9,317 nt of DNA from JADJLQ01 sp031417835 (GCA_031417835.1 JANOWJ010000157.1:1-9317); one strand, 5' to 3'; shown: positions 1 to 7,203, numbered from the stretch's first letter. A program made the numbers and translations. Notes: generated by a model not told the origin, from the sequence alone.

Positions 1-51
1 TAGTTTGGTGATCAATAAAGAGAACAATAGAAGTAGCTTAAGTTTTTTCAT
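1..51 (-). CDS. Start of a secreted or membrane protein, running off the left edge
   Basis: Reading the minus strand from the ATG at 51-49 gives 17 codons, MKKLKLLLLFSLLITKL, open to the window edge. Two to three lysines followed by an unbroken hydrophobic run is the classic beginning of a Sec signal peptide. The mature protein lies outside the window, so no function can be given. It points the same way as the dehydrogenase-like gene at 413-2293, but about 360 non-coding bases separate the two, so an operon is unlikely. No Shine-Dalgarno-like sequence precedes the ATG, as is usual in Bacteroidota. The call rests only on the signal-like start. Confidence 0.5.
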   Translation of the reverse strand, partial: MKKLKLLLLFSLLITKL

Positions 52-124
52 AAAAAAGATATTAATCCAAAATTGGTAAAGTCATGAAGTTTCATGGTAT
101 CCATAGCATGACGCACAACGTTTG

Positions 125-230
125 TGTTTCTGCAGTGGTGCGCTTTCGAAGCCGCGTCCTGTCCACGTTGAGAAACGTTGAACGAAGATAAAACTTAAAC
201 CTTACTCCTCACCGCACCATTGCAGAAACA
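125..230. repeat. 18-bp imperfect inverted repeat with 70-bp spacer
   Basis: The left arm, TGTTTCTGCAGTGGTGCG (125-142), and the right arm, CGCACCATTGCAGAAACA (213-230), are reverse complements at 17 of 18 positions. Smaller palindromes sit in and beside the structure: CACAA-CGT-TTGTG (114-126) and GCTT-TCG-AAGC (142-152). ACGTTGA is repeated directly around 164-181. The whole 52-412 gap shows no credible gene; the one plus-strand reading frame in it, from 220, has no family-like features. The structure could be a folded intergenic repeat, a small non-autonomous element, or a structured RNA. Its identity is unknown. Confidence 0.6.
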
Positions 231-390
231 TTTTGTTGTGGGCTGGCCGCAACTCTGTCACCTTCGGTCAAACGATTTGCGTGTCCGTCTTGAAAATTGT
301 TCGACCCCAAATTTAGTTTTTCGTTTATTTGTCGCGGTGCAGGAAATGGATTGTGCACATGCGCATTGTCCGTGGGCGATTTTTTCAATT

Positions 391-406
391 ATCAAAATTT
401 TTTGAT
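391..406. terminator. AT-only hairpin just past the dehydrogenase stop (weak terminator candidate)
   Basis: ATCAAAATTTTTTGAT forms a 7-bp stem (391-397 with 400-406) with a 2-base loop, lying 7 to 22 bases beyond the TAA stop of the 413-2293 gene in its direction of transcription. The stem has only one G-C pair per arm and no clean T-tract follows on the minus strand, so termination is only a possibility. Confidence 0.25.
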
Positions 407-412
407 TTTGAC

Positions 413-2293
413 TTATTTCACGGAGAATGCCAACAAAACATTCCCAGGCATTTCACCAAAAGCACCATAACCTGAATTGACGAACAGCATGCCATCGGCT
501 GCGAGCGGGCTTGGGCCATCTATGGAACCGCCTTTTGCTTTTATGCCATTCACCCCGTCATATTCTTTCACTGTATCAAATTGCCAAAGGACCTTGCCAT
601 CAGCCGTTGAATAGGCTCTAACAAATCCATTAAGATCGCCAGCGAAAACAATACCCGGAATTACAGTAGGCGCAGCAGAGTTGGCGGGTATGCAAACTTT
701 TCTTGTTGCGGTGTCGCAAAGTGCAGGTGGCGTTTTCCAAACGATGTCCCCGGTTTGAATTTTTAATGCGAACAAACCCGGGTCGGCTTTGATCAACGAA
801 TCACGTAGATCAAGTGCGTTTGGATTGTCGGAGTTTGCAGCATACACCAACTCACCATCGGTGGCCATGCCCCAATGAACTCCGCCAAGCAAACCACCCT
901 TGCCAATTCGCTTTTGCCATAATATCTTTCCGTTGTCGGGATCGAGGGCATGAACTATTCCGGACTTTTGCCCAACAACTAGTATATCTTTTCCGTCTGA
1001 AGTCTCCACCAACAAAGGAGCCATACCAAAATCAAGATCGGGTCCCACCTTCTCAGGACAGTTTGGATTATCCGGACACCCTAAATTCCAAGTGTCATGA
1101 CTAGTGGCTTGCCAATTCCATTTCAATTTGCCAGTCTTTAAATCAATCGCTTGAATAGCATCGCTCGTTTGAGTGGCCGGATTAGTATAGTTTTCACCTG
1201 TGCCAATATAGAGTAGTTGTCTTTTTGCATCTAGTGTTGGGCTGCACCAAACAGGCGCGCCTGATGGACCATAAAATGATTTGCCGTTCTTCTTTTTGCC
1301 GGAGATTTTTGCATCCTCTGCAATAACCCTGTGTCGCCATATTTCATTTCCATTTGTTGCATCAAGGGCAACCACTCCCCCAGATGATTTACAACATTCG
1401 AAATCGGGATTTGTTGCTGAGATCACTTCAAACGATGTAAGCGGTACATAGACACGGGCACCATAAACAACTACGGAACCTGTAACAGAAGATTGGGGGT
1501 GTGTGCCAGCTCGCTTTTTCCACTTCAATGAGCCGGTATTAATATCAACAGCATAAACGTTTGTAGCATAATCAGCAAAATAAGCGGTCGCCTCACTTCC
1601 TTGTGTAAACGAAATAGCTCCTCGAATGGCAGCGTCTGCGTTGAATATCCAGCCGATTAAGCCTGTTTCTTTATGAAGTGCATAAACTTCTCCAAACTGA
1701 CTCCCAACGATCAACCAGTTACCTATCAAGGCAGGCTTGCTTCTCACTTGTGTACCATCTGGAAACCCGAACGCCCATTTTAATTTTAAGGAGGAAACGT
1801 TTTGCGATGTTATGCCAGCTTGTTGAGCTGTGCGATAACCGGTTCCTTCCAAATTACCACCCCAGCCTGAATGATTAAAGCCAGCTTCTTCATCCTGTTT
1901 GGTCAGATTGAACTTTGTAAATGCACTTTTGGGAAAAGATGATTCCTTCAAAGGAGCTTTTGTTATCCATTGGGCAATGGCCTTGCGCTCTTCATCAGAT
2001 AAAGTTTTGGCTTGCTCAATCATTTTACCTTTTGTGAGCGCAGAAAAAATTGCCCGCGATGTCATTTGTCCAAGTATGGCTGCCGATGGGGCTACACTCC
2101 CCACTGAATCTTTATGGCAGTTCGCGCAACTTTTAGCAAAAGTCTTTTCGCCCATTTGAAGAAGTTCAGCAGACAGCGCAGGTGGTGTTGACGCTGCCGG
2201 TGCGTTGGCAGTGGTTTCTTCCTTAGCGGATTGTTTACATCCGACAAGTATGGTTAAAGTAAGAAAACAAAAAAGAGTAATTCGGATTCTCAT
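413..2293 (-). CDS. Cytochrome c / PQQ-type beta-propeller lipoprotein (polyvinyl-alcohol dehydrogenase-like)
   Basis: This intact 626-residue protein starts at ATG 2293 and stops at TAA. Residues 1-19 form a lipoprotein signal with lipobox LVGC (Cys19), so it is probably anchored to a membrane facing the periplasm. Residues 42-112 are a class I cytochrome c domain: haem motif CANCH (Cys56, Cys59, His60) and a possible axial Met91. From about 135 to 626 the protein is a quinoprotein-style propeller with recurring blade motifs such as VYALHKETGLIGW, VYAVDINTGSLKW and VRAYSTADGKVLW. An adjacent Cys300-Cys301 pair matches the vicinal disulphide of PQQ alcohol dehydrogenases, and the stretch around 393-425 (HDTWNLGC, NCPE, GPDLDFG) is typical of polyvinyl-alcohol dehydrogenase-like proteins. 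It likely oxidises an alcohol or polyol and passes electrons to its own haem. The haem precedes the propeller. The substrate is unknown, and no PQQ synthesis genes are in the window. PQQ binding itself is inferred. Confidence 0.85.
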   Translation of the reverse strand: MRIRITLFCFLTLTILVGCKQSAKEETTANAPAASTPPALSAELLQMGEKTFAKSCANCHKDSVGSVAPSAAILGQMTSRAIFSALTKGKMIEQAKTLSDEERKAIAQWITKAPLKESSFPKSAFTKFNLTKQDEEAGFNHSGWGGNLEGTGYRTAQQAGITSQNVSSLKLKWAFGFPDGTQVRSKPALIGNWLIVGSQFGEVYALHKETGLIGWIFNADAAIRGAISFTQGSEATAYFADYATNVYAVDINTGSLKWKKRAGTHPQSSVTGSVVVYGARVYVPLTSFEVISATNPDFECCKSSGGVVALDATNGNEIWRHRVIAEDAKISGKKKNGKSFYGPSGAPVWCSPTLDAKRQLLYIGTGENYTNPATQTSDAIQAIDLKTGKLKWNWQATSHDTWNLGCPDNPNCPEKVGPDLDFGMAPLLVETSDGKDILVVGQKSGIVHALDPDNGKILWQKRIGKGGLLGGVHWGMATDGELVYAANSDNPNALDLRDSLIKADPGLFALKIQTGDIVWKTPPALCDTATRKVCIPANSAAPTVIPGIVFAGDLNGFVRAYSTADGKVLWQFDTVKEYDGVNGIKAKGGSIDGPSPLAADGMLFVNSGYGAFGEMPGNVLLAFSVK

Positions 2294-2757
2294 GGTTAAT
2301 AGGATTAGGGTTATGATTCTTTTTATGGATTACTATAGCTATTTATTCAAGTTTTGGTTTGCTGTCGTCTCGTTCGGGACATCCCAGCGGCTTGCCCACA
2401 ACATTTATGAAAGTATCCGACTGCCCCAAAAAAAAGGATTAACATTTAATGGGTTTTTGCTGGGCTGGCGGTATACTTTCATGTTGACCGACCAGCTAGT
2501 CTCACCATCAGAGCTTTGGTCTAAGGTATAAAGTATCGAAGCAATTAGGATCTTCGTAATCTGAGAAGGATTAGATTGCACTAAAATTGGAGGTTTTATA
2601 TACATATTGAAGGACTTACGAGTCTAAAATTAGCATTTTTAATGATGTCCTTTTGTAATTATTTAGGTCTTTTTTTGTTTTTGGCAATGGTGAACCGGTA
2701 AGCACGGAAGTGCCCCTAGTATAAATTAGTTATTTAGGTTCAGGAAGCTCGACCGAA
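2294..2757. other. Intergenic stretch without a credible gene
   Basis: These 464 bases separate the dehydrogenase gene from the IS91-like element. Short open frames exist on both strands (2205-2531 plus, 2405-2605 minus), but their products have no signal peptide, domain or family-like composition and I do not accept them. The region should contain the promoter for the minus-strand gene at 2293, yet I see no clear Bacteroidota -33/-7 pair (TTTG and TAnnTTTG). The decamer TTATTTAGGT occurs twice (2659-2668 and 2730-2739), flanking the candidate transposon end described separately. Confidence 0.5.
2683..2714. repeat. Candidate transposase-proximal end hairpin of the IS91-like element
   Basis: GCAC-GGAA-GTGC (2702-2713) forms a 4-bp GC-rich stem, nested within GGCA (2683-2686) and TGCC (2711-2714). 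GAAC lies at 2692-2695, the tetranucleotide class next to which IS91 relatives insert. It sits 45 to 75 bases beyond the transposase stop, where an ori end is expected. However, the GAAC orientation relative to the transposase is opposite to what I expect for IS91; a second candidate is the GTTC at 2738-2741. Tentative. Confidence 0.25.
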
Positions 2758-3933
2758 TTAGCTATCATTGATTATTGCATACTTAAATGTTACTGCGACT
2801 AGGGTCAAAGACATTTTTTGGCAATGAGGGCATTGGTCATGCGCAATGTGATATTTCTCTAATAGTCTCACATGCCATGGTGTTTTTACTTTTTCTGGAT
2901 GTTGAGGGACCTTTAAGAATAAGATAATCGCTGTAATATTGGATTTGCGATTTCTATTACTAAGATAGCCATAACTTCGGATTTTAGTAAAGTACTTTGG
3001 CAGTATATGTTGCTCAAAACGCCTTATAAATTCTAAGGTGTTAAGTTTTAATTCTTTGATCTGACCAAGATCTGAATAATCCTTATAATCAATCGTTACA
3101 GTATCCGCTTTCAAATTGACTTCTTTTATACGGTTATTAGTAATTGCTACTTTGTGTGTATACCTTCCTAGATATTCAATGACTTGTTGAGGACCTCCAA
3201 ATGGTTTTTTCGCATAGACCACCCAGTCTTTAGAGTATCCTTGATTTATAATGTCTATGATATTTAGGTCAGCCTGTAATACGACTTCTCTATTCTCAAT
3301 TCGTTTTTTCAAACCTTGAAGGTATTTTGCTCTGAACACAATAGCCATCGCTTTTACCGGGAAAAGAAAATCATCCTTATTTCTTACTGCATTTCTCCAT
3401 GTTACATTATTTTTAGTTTTTATCATTCCGCCTCCGCTAACGATGCAATGCAGGTGTGGATGGAAACTAAGTTGTTGCCCCCAGGTATGCAAAACAGCCA
3501 GAATACCGGGAGTAGCTCCCAAATGCTTTGGGTTTTTTGCAAAATCAAGAAGAGTTTCAGCCGCGGCATCAAAAAGGAGCTTGTAAAGGACTTTTCGATT
3601 TCCCAATATTAAGCTATTGAGTTCGTGAGGTAAAGTGAATACCACATGGTAGTAGCTGATGGGCAATAATTCATTTCTCCGCTCATCAACCCACTGTTCT
3701 TTTTGCATTGAACCACAAGCAGGGCAGTGCCGATTTCTGCAACTATGGTATTGGTATTTAAATTTCATGCAGTCGCTATTACTACATTTATATAAGTGGT
3801 AGCCAAGTTGTGCTGTTCTGCAATTTTTAAGTTGTTGTAGGACATGCTCAACATGAGGGTTACTCGATTGAGTGTGATACTTATTTAGAATGGATTGAAC
3901 TGTAGCTACCTCTTTAATGGCAGCATGAATCAT
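2758..3933 (-). CDS. IS91-family Y2 HUH transposase
   Basis: This intact 391-residue protein has every expected element of the family. An N-terminal zinc-binding cluster contains Cys50, Cys55, Cys65, Cys70 and Cys73 (YKCSNSDC and CRNRHCPACG). The metal-binding HUH motif is HPHLHC (His160 and His162), followed by the GGG turn. Two catalytic tyrosines four residues apart lie in EYLGRYTHK (Tyr254 and Tyr258), making it a Y2 enzyme. A C-terminal CPHC (368-371) may complete a second zinc site. It would nick one strand at the element's ori end, attach covalently through a tyrosine, and move single-stranded DNA by a rolling-circle mechanism. The start ATG at 3933-3931 overlaps the stop of the upstream recombinase as ATGA, so the two are likely translated together. 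Full family-like length and intact residues suggest it could be active. Confidence 0.95.
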   Translation of the reverse strand: MIHAAIKEVATVQSILNKYHTQSSNPHVEHVLQQLKNCRTAQLGYHLYKCSNSDCMKFKYQYHSCRNRHCPACGSMQKEQWVDERRNELLPISYYHVVFTLPHELNSLILGNRKVLYKLLFDAAAETLLDFAKNPKHLGATPGILAVLHTWGQQLSFHPHLHCIVSGGGMIKTKNNVTWRNAVRNKDDFLFPVKAMAIVFRAKYLQGLKKRIENREVVLQADLNIIDIINQGYSKDWVVYAKKPFGGPQQVIEYLGRYTHKVAITNNRIKEVNLKADTVTIDYKDYSDLGQIKELKLNTLEFIRRFEQHILPKYFTKIRSYGYLSNRNRKSNITAIILFLKVPQHPEKVKTPWHVRLLEKYHIAHDQCPHCQKMSLTLVAVTFKYAIINDS

Positions 3934-4709
3934 GGCGTTTGATCGGGTTTTTTACTGAGGTGTAATACCATTGCATCGAACGGATTAATGGTTTGATTTA
4001 TGCGCTTAGTGCTCAAATGGAGATATTGCGTGGTTTGAGATAAATGACTATGTCCCATCATTTCCTGTATGATCTGCAAATCAGCTCCGTTATCAACCAA
4101 ATGAGTAGCAAAACTATGCCGTAGAGTATGAACTGTATAATTTTTATTTTCCAATCCAATTTTAGCTAATACCTTATGAAGAGAGTGCTGAATTGATCGA
4201 ACAGAGTATTTAGCAGCATTTCTGGCCCCATTAAATAAATACGTAATAGGTTTATACAGCAAATAATACGTTCTCAATTGCTCTAAAACCAAAGGAGACA
4301 AGGGTACAAATCTGTCTTTTTTCCCTTTCCCACTTACTACTTTAATTCGCATCAACTTACTGTCTATGTCAATAATTTTTAGATTGGCGATTTCGCTTAC
4401 CCTCATACCAGTACTATACAATAAGATGATTAAAGTTTTGTGCTTTATATTTTTTAATGCAGCTATTACATTGTAAATTTCCTGTTCTTCCATCACAGGA
4501 GGTAGCTTGTGGCTATGTGCTGAAAATAATATACTAGGAATTTTATATAGTTTGTTTTGAACCTGCTTAAAAAAGAAAGCAAAACTATTGGCAGCCATTT
4601 TTGACTTTACTCTGCTGCAACCTAAAGTTTTATTTAGATAAATGAGATAGTTGAGGGTATCTTCATAAGTAATCTGGGATGGCCGGATATCATCATAATA
4701 ACTAAACAA
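3930..4709 (-). CDS. Tyrosine recombinase/integrase accompanying the IS91-like transposase
   Basis: The catalytic set is complete: Arg103 (STGMRVSE), Lys128 (SGKGKKDR), His194 and Arg197 (HTLRHSFATHL), His220 (MMGHSH) and nucleophile Tyr229 (TTQYLHLS). The N-terminal half is a SAM-like core-binding domain. The listed start is a TTG at 4709-4707, but the frame stays open upstream to a TAA at 4844-4842, and those 44 extra codons read as genuine core-binding domain (LNLGEYGPGTIRSYLSELRY). That stretch has no ATG, so real translation probably begins further upstream at a rare codon (ATT at 4841 or the in-frame CTG), or the gene's true start has been lost. Its TGA stop overlaps the transposase ATG by 4 bases. 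In this element type its role is probably to assist transposition or resolve intermediates, which is inference. Confidence 0.85.
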   Translation of the reverse strand: MFSYYDDIRPSQITYEDTLNYLIYLNKTLGCSRVKSKMAANSFAFFFKQVQNKLYKIPSILFSAHSHKLPPVMEEQEIYNVIAALKNIKHKTLIILLYSTGMRVSEIANLKIIDIDSKLMRIKVVSGKGKKDRFVPLSPLVLEQLRTYYLLYKPITYLFNGARNAAKYSVRSIQHSLHKVLAKIGLENKNYTVHTLRHSFATHLVDNGADLQIIQEMMGHSHLSQTTQYLHLSTKRINQTINPFDAMVLHLSKKPDQTP

Positions 4710-4880
4710 ATATCGAAGCTCACTTAAATAACTTCTAATTGTTCCTGGACCATATTCACCTAAGTTTAATAGGTCTTTGGTTCGTTGCAGTGCATTGATA
4801 GCAAACTGTGATAAAGTTTTTTTTCTTGCATACTTTTCAATTTAAGCCAAACAAGATAAGTAAAAACTTGGCAGAAAACC

Positions 4881-4907
4881 CGTTGCGAAGCAATGTTGGT
4901 TCAACAT
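4881..4907. repeat. Two adjacent hairpins at the recombinase end of the element
   Basis: CGTTGC-GAA-GCAATG (4881-4895, one G-T wobble) is followed at once by ATGTTG-GTT-CAACAT (4893-4907); the two stems share bases 4893-4895, so they are alternatives. The first contains GCGAAGC, an exceptionally stable single-stranded DNA mini-hairpin. The position, between the dead integrase (stop at 4949) and the first gene of the IS91-like element, fits either the ter end of that element or a transcription terminator for the upstream minus-strand gene (GGGTTTT follows on that strand). The sequence does not decide between these. Confidence 0.4.
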
Positions 4908-4948
4908 CCAGGTACGCGACATATTGCGTTAAATAGTCTATATCTGAA

Positions 4949-5761
4949 CTAAATGCGAATATCCACATTATCTATGGGACTACGAAATCGAAATTTGTTG
5001 GTGTCGGTAAGATGGGTATAAATTTCAGTTGTCTTCAATGAATTATGACCTAAAGCCAACTGGATTTGCCTAAGGTCTACTTCAGCTTCTAAAAGGTGGG
5101 TGGCATAGGAGTGTCATAGTGTATGTACTGTAGCATAAGCTTCTACTTTAGCTTTTTCCAAAGACCGATGAAAGACCACCTGTATACTTCTGGCACTGTA
5201 TGGTCCTCCATCCGGACTTTCTACAAACCAGTATTGGACGGGATATGTTTTTAGATATTCTTTTAAAAGGTTTGTCAATTTATCCGGTAATACTACATAC
5301 CGATCTTTTTTGCCTTTGGCTGCTTTAATAAAGATTCTTTTCTGATCCCAATCAAGATCAGCTTTTCTAAGTTTGATCACTTCACTGATACGGAGGCCAC
5401 AGGCATAGATCAAGGTAAGGATGCTTCAATGTTTGAGATTGTCTGTGGCTTGAAGCAGCTTTAATACTTCCTCGGCACTAAGTGTACCTGGCAATTTGTG
5501 TACTTTTCTGGGTCTGATCTCCCAAAAGGATCTTGATTCTTTGCGAATCTTTTCGTAATAAAATTTCAAAGCATTAATGATAGTACTCTGATAGGCCTCT
5601 GACCATTTATACTGCTCCAGTCCGTTTCGTAACCAGTCCTTAAAATCATCCAGAGTCCAATCTTGAGGCTGCTTAGTGAGACACACAGGGTGTAACGGAT
5701 AAAGAGATTGCCCAAGATGCTTCAAATTACTTAATCCGTAGGAAGAGATGTAGATAGATAT
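4949..5761 (-). pseudogene. Tyrosine recombinase/integrase inactivated by two in-frame TGA codons
   Basis: One continuous minus-strand frame reads as an integrase from about codon ATA 5761 to TAG 4951-4949. TGA stops interrupt it at 5428-5426 and 5116-5114, splitting it into two 99-residue pieces and a tail. Joined, it has the core-binding domain (TLDDFKDWLRNGLEQYKW), first catalytic Arg (YACGLRISE), catalytic Lys (AKGKKDRYVV), HTL-stop-HSYATHLL, GHNS and the tyrosine in TEIYTHL. The second TGA falls exactly on the catalytic arginine of HxxR; the first replaces the residue in LKH-stop-SILTLIY, usually basic. Both fit a CGA to TGA change. There is no frameshift. The 5' end has no ATG and adjacent stops (TAA TGA at 5767-5762), so the N terminus is probably truncated too. 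It differs from the recombinase at 3930-4709, and its tail (SPIDNVDI) resembles integrases paired with other IS91-like transposases. Confidence 0.85.
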
Positions 5762-5874
5762 TCATTATAAGTTAAGTCATCTTGACCGGTGAAAGGAATT
5801 AGTTATTAGAATATTATTAAGTATGCTTAAATTCAATCTTTGAAGTTATTTATTATATCTACAACAAATATTTT

Positions 5875-6465
5875 ATGAAACTTAATCTTTTTATTCTGAC
5901 TCTTCTCACATTTAATAGTGCGGGATCATTATTATATGCCCAAGTAAAACCAAGTGAATATGCTGGCTCTTTTCGCAGAGAGTTTAATAAACTATATACT
6001 GAGCTTGTTTGTAATAAGTTTGTTTGTCAAGAAATCTTAAAAATTCCTGATGAAAAGTTTGTCAGAGTTGAAATCGATGCCTTAACAGCTTCAAAAAGTG
6101 GTGAATTGACAACTGTTTTTTATCACTGTAAAGAACTAAATAAGAAGGGTTTATTATTTGTTTTCTTTAATGAATTTGCAAATCCTTCTGATTATGCACA
6201 AGAATATCTGGGGTATGTATATAAGAATCTTGAGGATGCTGAAGCCGAAGTATTGATGAATCAGGTTCAAAATCTACTTGATCAAAAGGATGAAATCCTT
6301 AAAACACAATACAATACAGCTGTATTTAATTTCAAAGACCTCACAATTCTTTTTAAAGGCGGAGATTTTATAAACGTATATTATAAAGATTATGAAGGGG
6401 CGTGGAATGATGCAAATTTTAAACGAACCGCGAAAAGATATATTAAGAAATCGAATAAATTTTAA
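5875..6465 (+). CDS. Secreted protein of unknown function
   Basis: I do not recognise the family. The 196-residue product has a Sec signal peptide (MKLNLFILTLLTFNSAG, hydrophobic core 5-20) with probable cleavage after Ala22, leaving Gln23 at the mature N terminus, a common Bacteroidota pattern. There is no lipobox cysteine. The mature part is mixed alpha/beta in character, with three cysteines (46, 51, 85), a helical, acidic stretch around 117-143 (LEDAEAEVLMNQVQNLLDQK), and a lysine-rich C terminus (residues 184-195). The charge and alternation look like a soluble periplasmic or exported protein. It starts at ATG 5875 with no Shine-Dalgarno-like sequence, and ends at TAA. The neighbours are broken genes, and the next plus-strand reading frame (6645) is also a short secreted protein. 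It could be cargo of the surrounding accessory region; no function can be assigned. Confidence 0.75.
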   Translation: MKLNLFILTLLTFNSAGSLLYAQVKPSEYAGSFRREFNKLYTELVCNKFVCQEILKIPDEKFVRVEIDALTASKSGELTTVFYHCKELNKKGLLFVFFNEFANPSDYAQEYLGYVYKNLEDAEAEVLMNQVQNLLDQKDEILKTQYNTAVFNFKDLTILFKGGDFINVYYKDYEGAWNDANFKRTAKRYIKKSNKF

Positions 6466-6644
6466 ATTTGTATATTGACTATATAAATCAATGCGATGAG
6501 AAATTTTTTTTAATATAATAATTAGGTGTTAGGACATCAACCATGCGAATTAATTAGTATTTTAAACCATTATTGACCGAACTTCTGATGATTTGGAATG
6601 TTGAATCTAGCGTTGACGATTTGGAGTACTAGAATTGCTAAGCT
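6466..6644. other. AT-rich gap with no recognisable feature
   Basis: These 179 bases follow the unknown secreted gene. A weak stem ATTGA/TCAAT (6474-6492) and a run of eight Ts (6504-6511) might end transcription, but the T-run lies 11 bases past the stem. I see no promoter, RNA gene or repeat. Confidence 0.4.
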
Positions 6645-6863
6645 ATGAAACAATTTATATGAGTTTCAATAATTTATTTTCTCATTGGGTTTGGCTGTAT
6701 CGCTCAATCATTTGAGGCTTGTGAGCAAAAAGCAAAGGATTTAAATTCTTATGTTGAAATTATTGACTGGTTAAAAGTTACATCATTTTATGTAAAAGAG
6801 TCTGTCAATACTTGCTCCAGCTCATGGATAAGATCTGTTGATTACTTTAGTTTCGATGGTTAA
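6645..6863 (+). pseudogene. Small secreted protein gene, broken by a TGA in the signal peptide and truncated
   Basis: From ATG 6645 the frame reads MKQFI, then TGA (6660-6662), then VSIIYFLIGFGCIAQS, which is a normal signal peptide if the TGA stands for Arg (CGA) or another single-base neighbour. The mature part continues for 50 codons with four cysteines or so and a WLKV segment to TAA at 6861-6863. The ending, CSSSWIRSVDYFSFDG, resembles the opening strands of the KTSC domain (SSxIxxVxY), but the rest of such a domain is absent, so the 3' end is probably lost as well. The KTSC link is a suggestion from pattern only. The stop early in the signal peptide means no protein is likely to be made. 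Confidence 0.5.
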
Positions 6864-6900
6864 CGCTAAAATTATTGGTTGATAGAGGTGCCCTTCAAAC

Positions 6901-7203
6901 TTAAAATCTGATACCACCTAAAACATTAAAATCTCCTCCAAAAGATTTATATTTAAGATCAAAACCAGCCCCAAAGTCTAGGGATAAAAATAATCTCCAT
7001 ATACCCGCCTCGACCCCAATTCTACCTCCAGCAAGAATGCTATTATAGATATCAACTTTAGGTTTTGAACTCTCATCAGCAAATTGATATTTACGATTTC
7101 TATAAAGTCCAGTTAGCGCCCTAAAATATCTAATTGCATTTAATCTTTTGTCAAAATGAAAATTGTACTTTAAATCAAGTCCTGCAGAATAGAATTTACC
7201 CAC
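6901..7203 (-). pseudogene. C-terminal fragment of an outer-membrane beta-barrel protein
   Basis: The 100-residue frame on the minus strand shows alternating aromatic/hydrophobic strands (YSAGLDLKYNFHF, FLSLDFGAGFDLKYKSF) and glycine-rich turns (LAGGRIGVEAG), and ends GGIRF with a terminal Phe, the signature recognised by the BAM machinery in beta-barrel outer-membrane proteins. Only the last few strands are present. The frame stays open upstream of the GTG at 7203 to a TAA at 7260-7258 without an ATG or signal peptide, so the 5' part has been lost. It converges with the small plus-strand pseudogene ending at 6863. Confidence 0.55.

Larger units (their letters stand above)
2690..4910 (-). mobile_element. 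IS91-like rolling-circle element carrying an accessory tyrosine recombinase
   Basis: Two overlapping minus-strand genes, a tyrosine recombinase followed by a Y2 HUH transposase, form a unit of about 2.2 kb. IS91-family elements with an extra tyrosine recombinase gene upstream of the transposase are known, so the pairing is recognised, not new. Such elements lack the usual terminal inverted repeats and target duplications; their ends are small hairpins (ori beyond the transposase, ter before the first gene) next to a tetranucleotide such as GAAC/GTTC. Candidate ends are a hairpin area with GAAC at 2692-2695 on one side and the double hairpin at 4881-4907 on the other. Both boundaries are approximate; only the gene content is firm. 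Confidence 0.65.

Noticed and set aside
125..230. Integron attC site
   Set aside because: A GTTRRRY-like GTTGAAC occurs nearby, but there is no matching RYYYAAC partner at the other end and no integron integrase in the window.
220..405. Plus-strand 61-codon frame
   Set aside because: It begins inside the right arm of the inverted repeat and has no protein-like features. It is more likely non-coding.
814..2159. Several plus-strand frames (814-1104, 1678-1878, 1899-2159)
   Set aside because: They are antisense to the intact cytochrome/PQQ-type gene, and their products have no domain or signal features.
2205..2605. Overlapping frames 2205-2531 (plus) and 2405-2605 (minus)
   Set aside because: The products show no recognisable domain, signal peptide or family-like composition, and one overlaps the start of the dehydrogenase gene.
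6474..6511. Rho-independent terminator after the secreted protein gene
   Set aside because: The stem is only 5 AT-rich pairs with a 9-base loop, and the T-run is 11 bases away.
4949..6863. TGA read as an amino acid (alternative genetic code), because three genes carry in-frame TGA
   Set aside because: Trp codons in these and neighbouring genes are TGG, and the intact genes contain no in-frame TGA. The affected genes also show other damage, such as missing starts or ends. Separate nonsense mutations explain it better.
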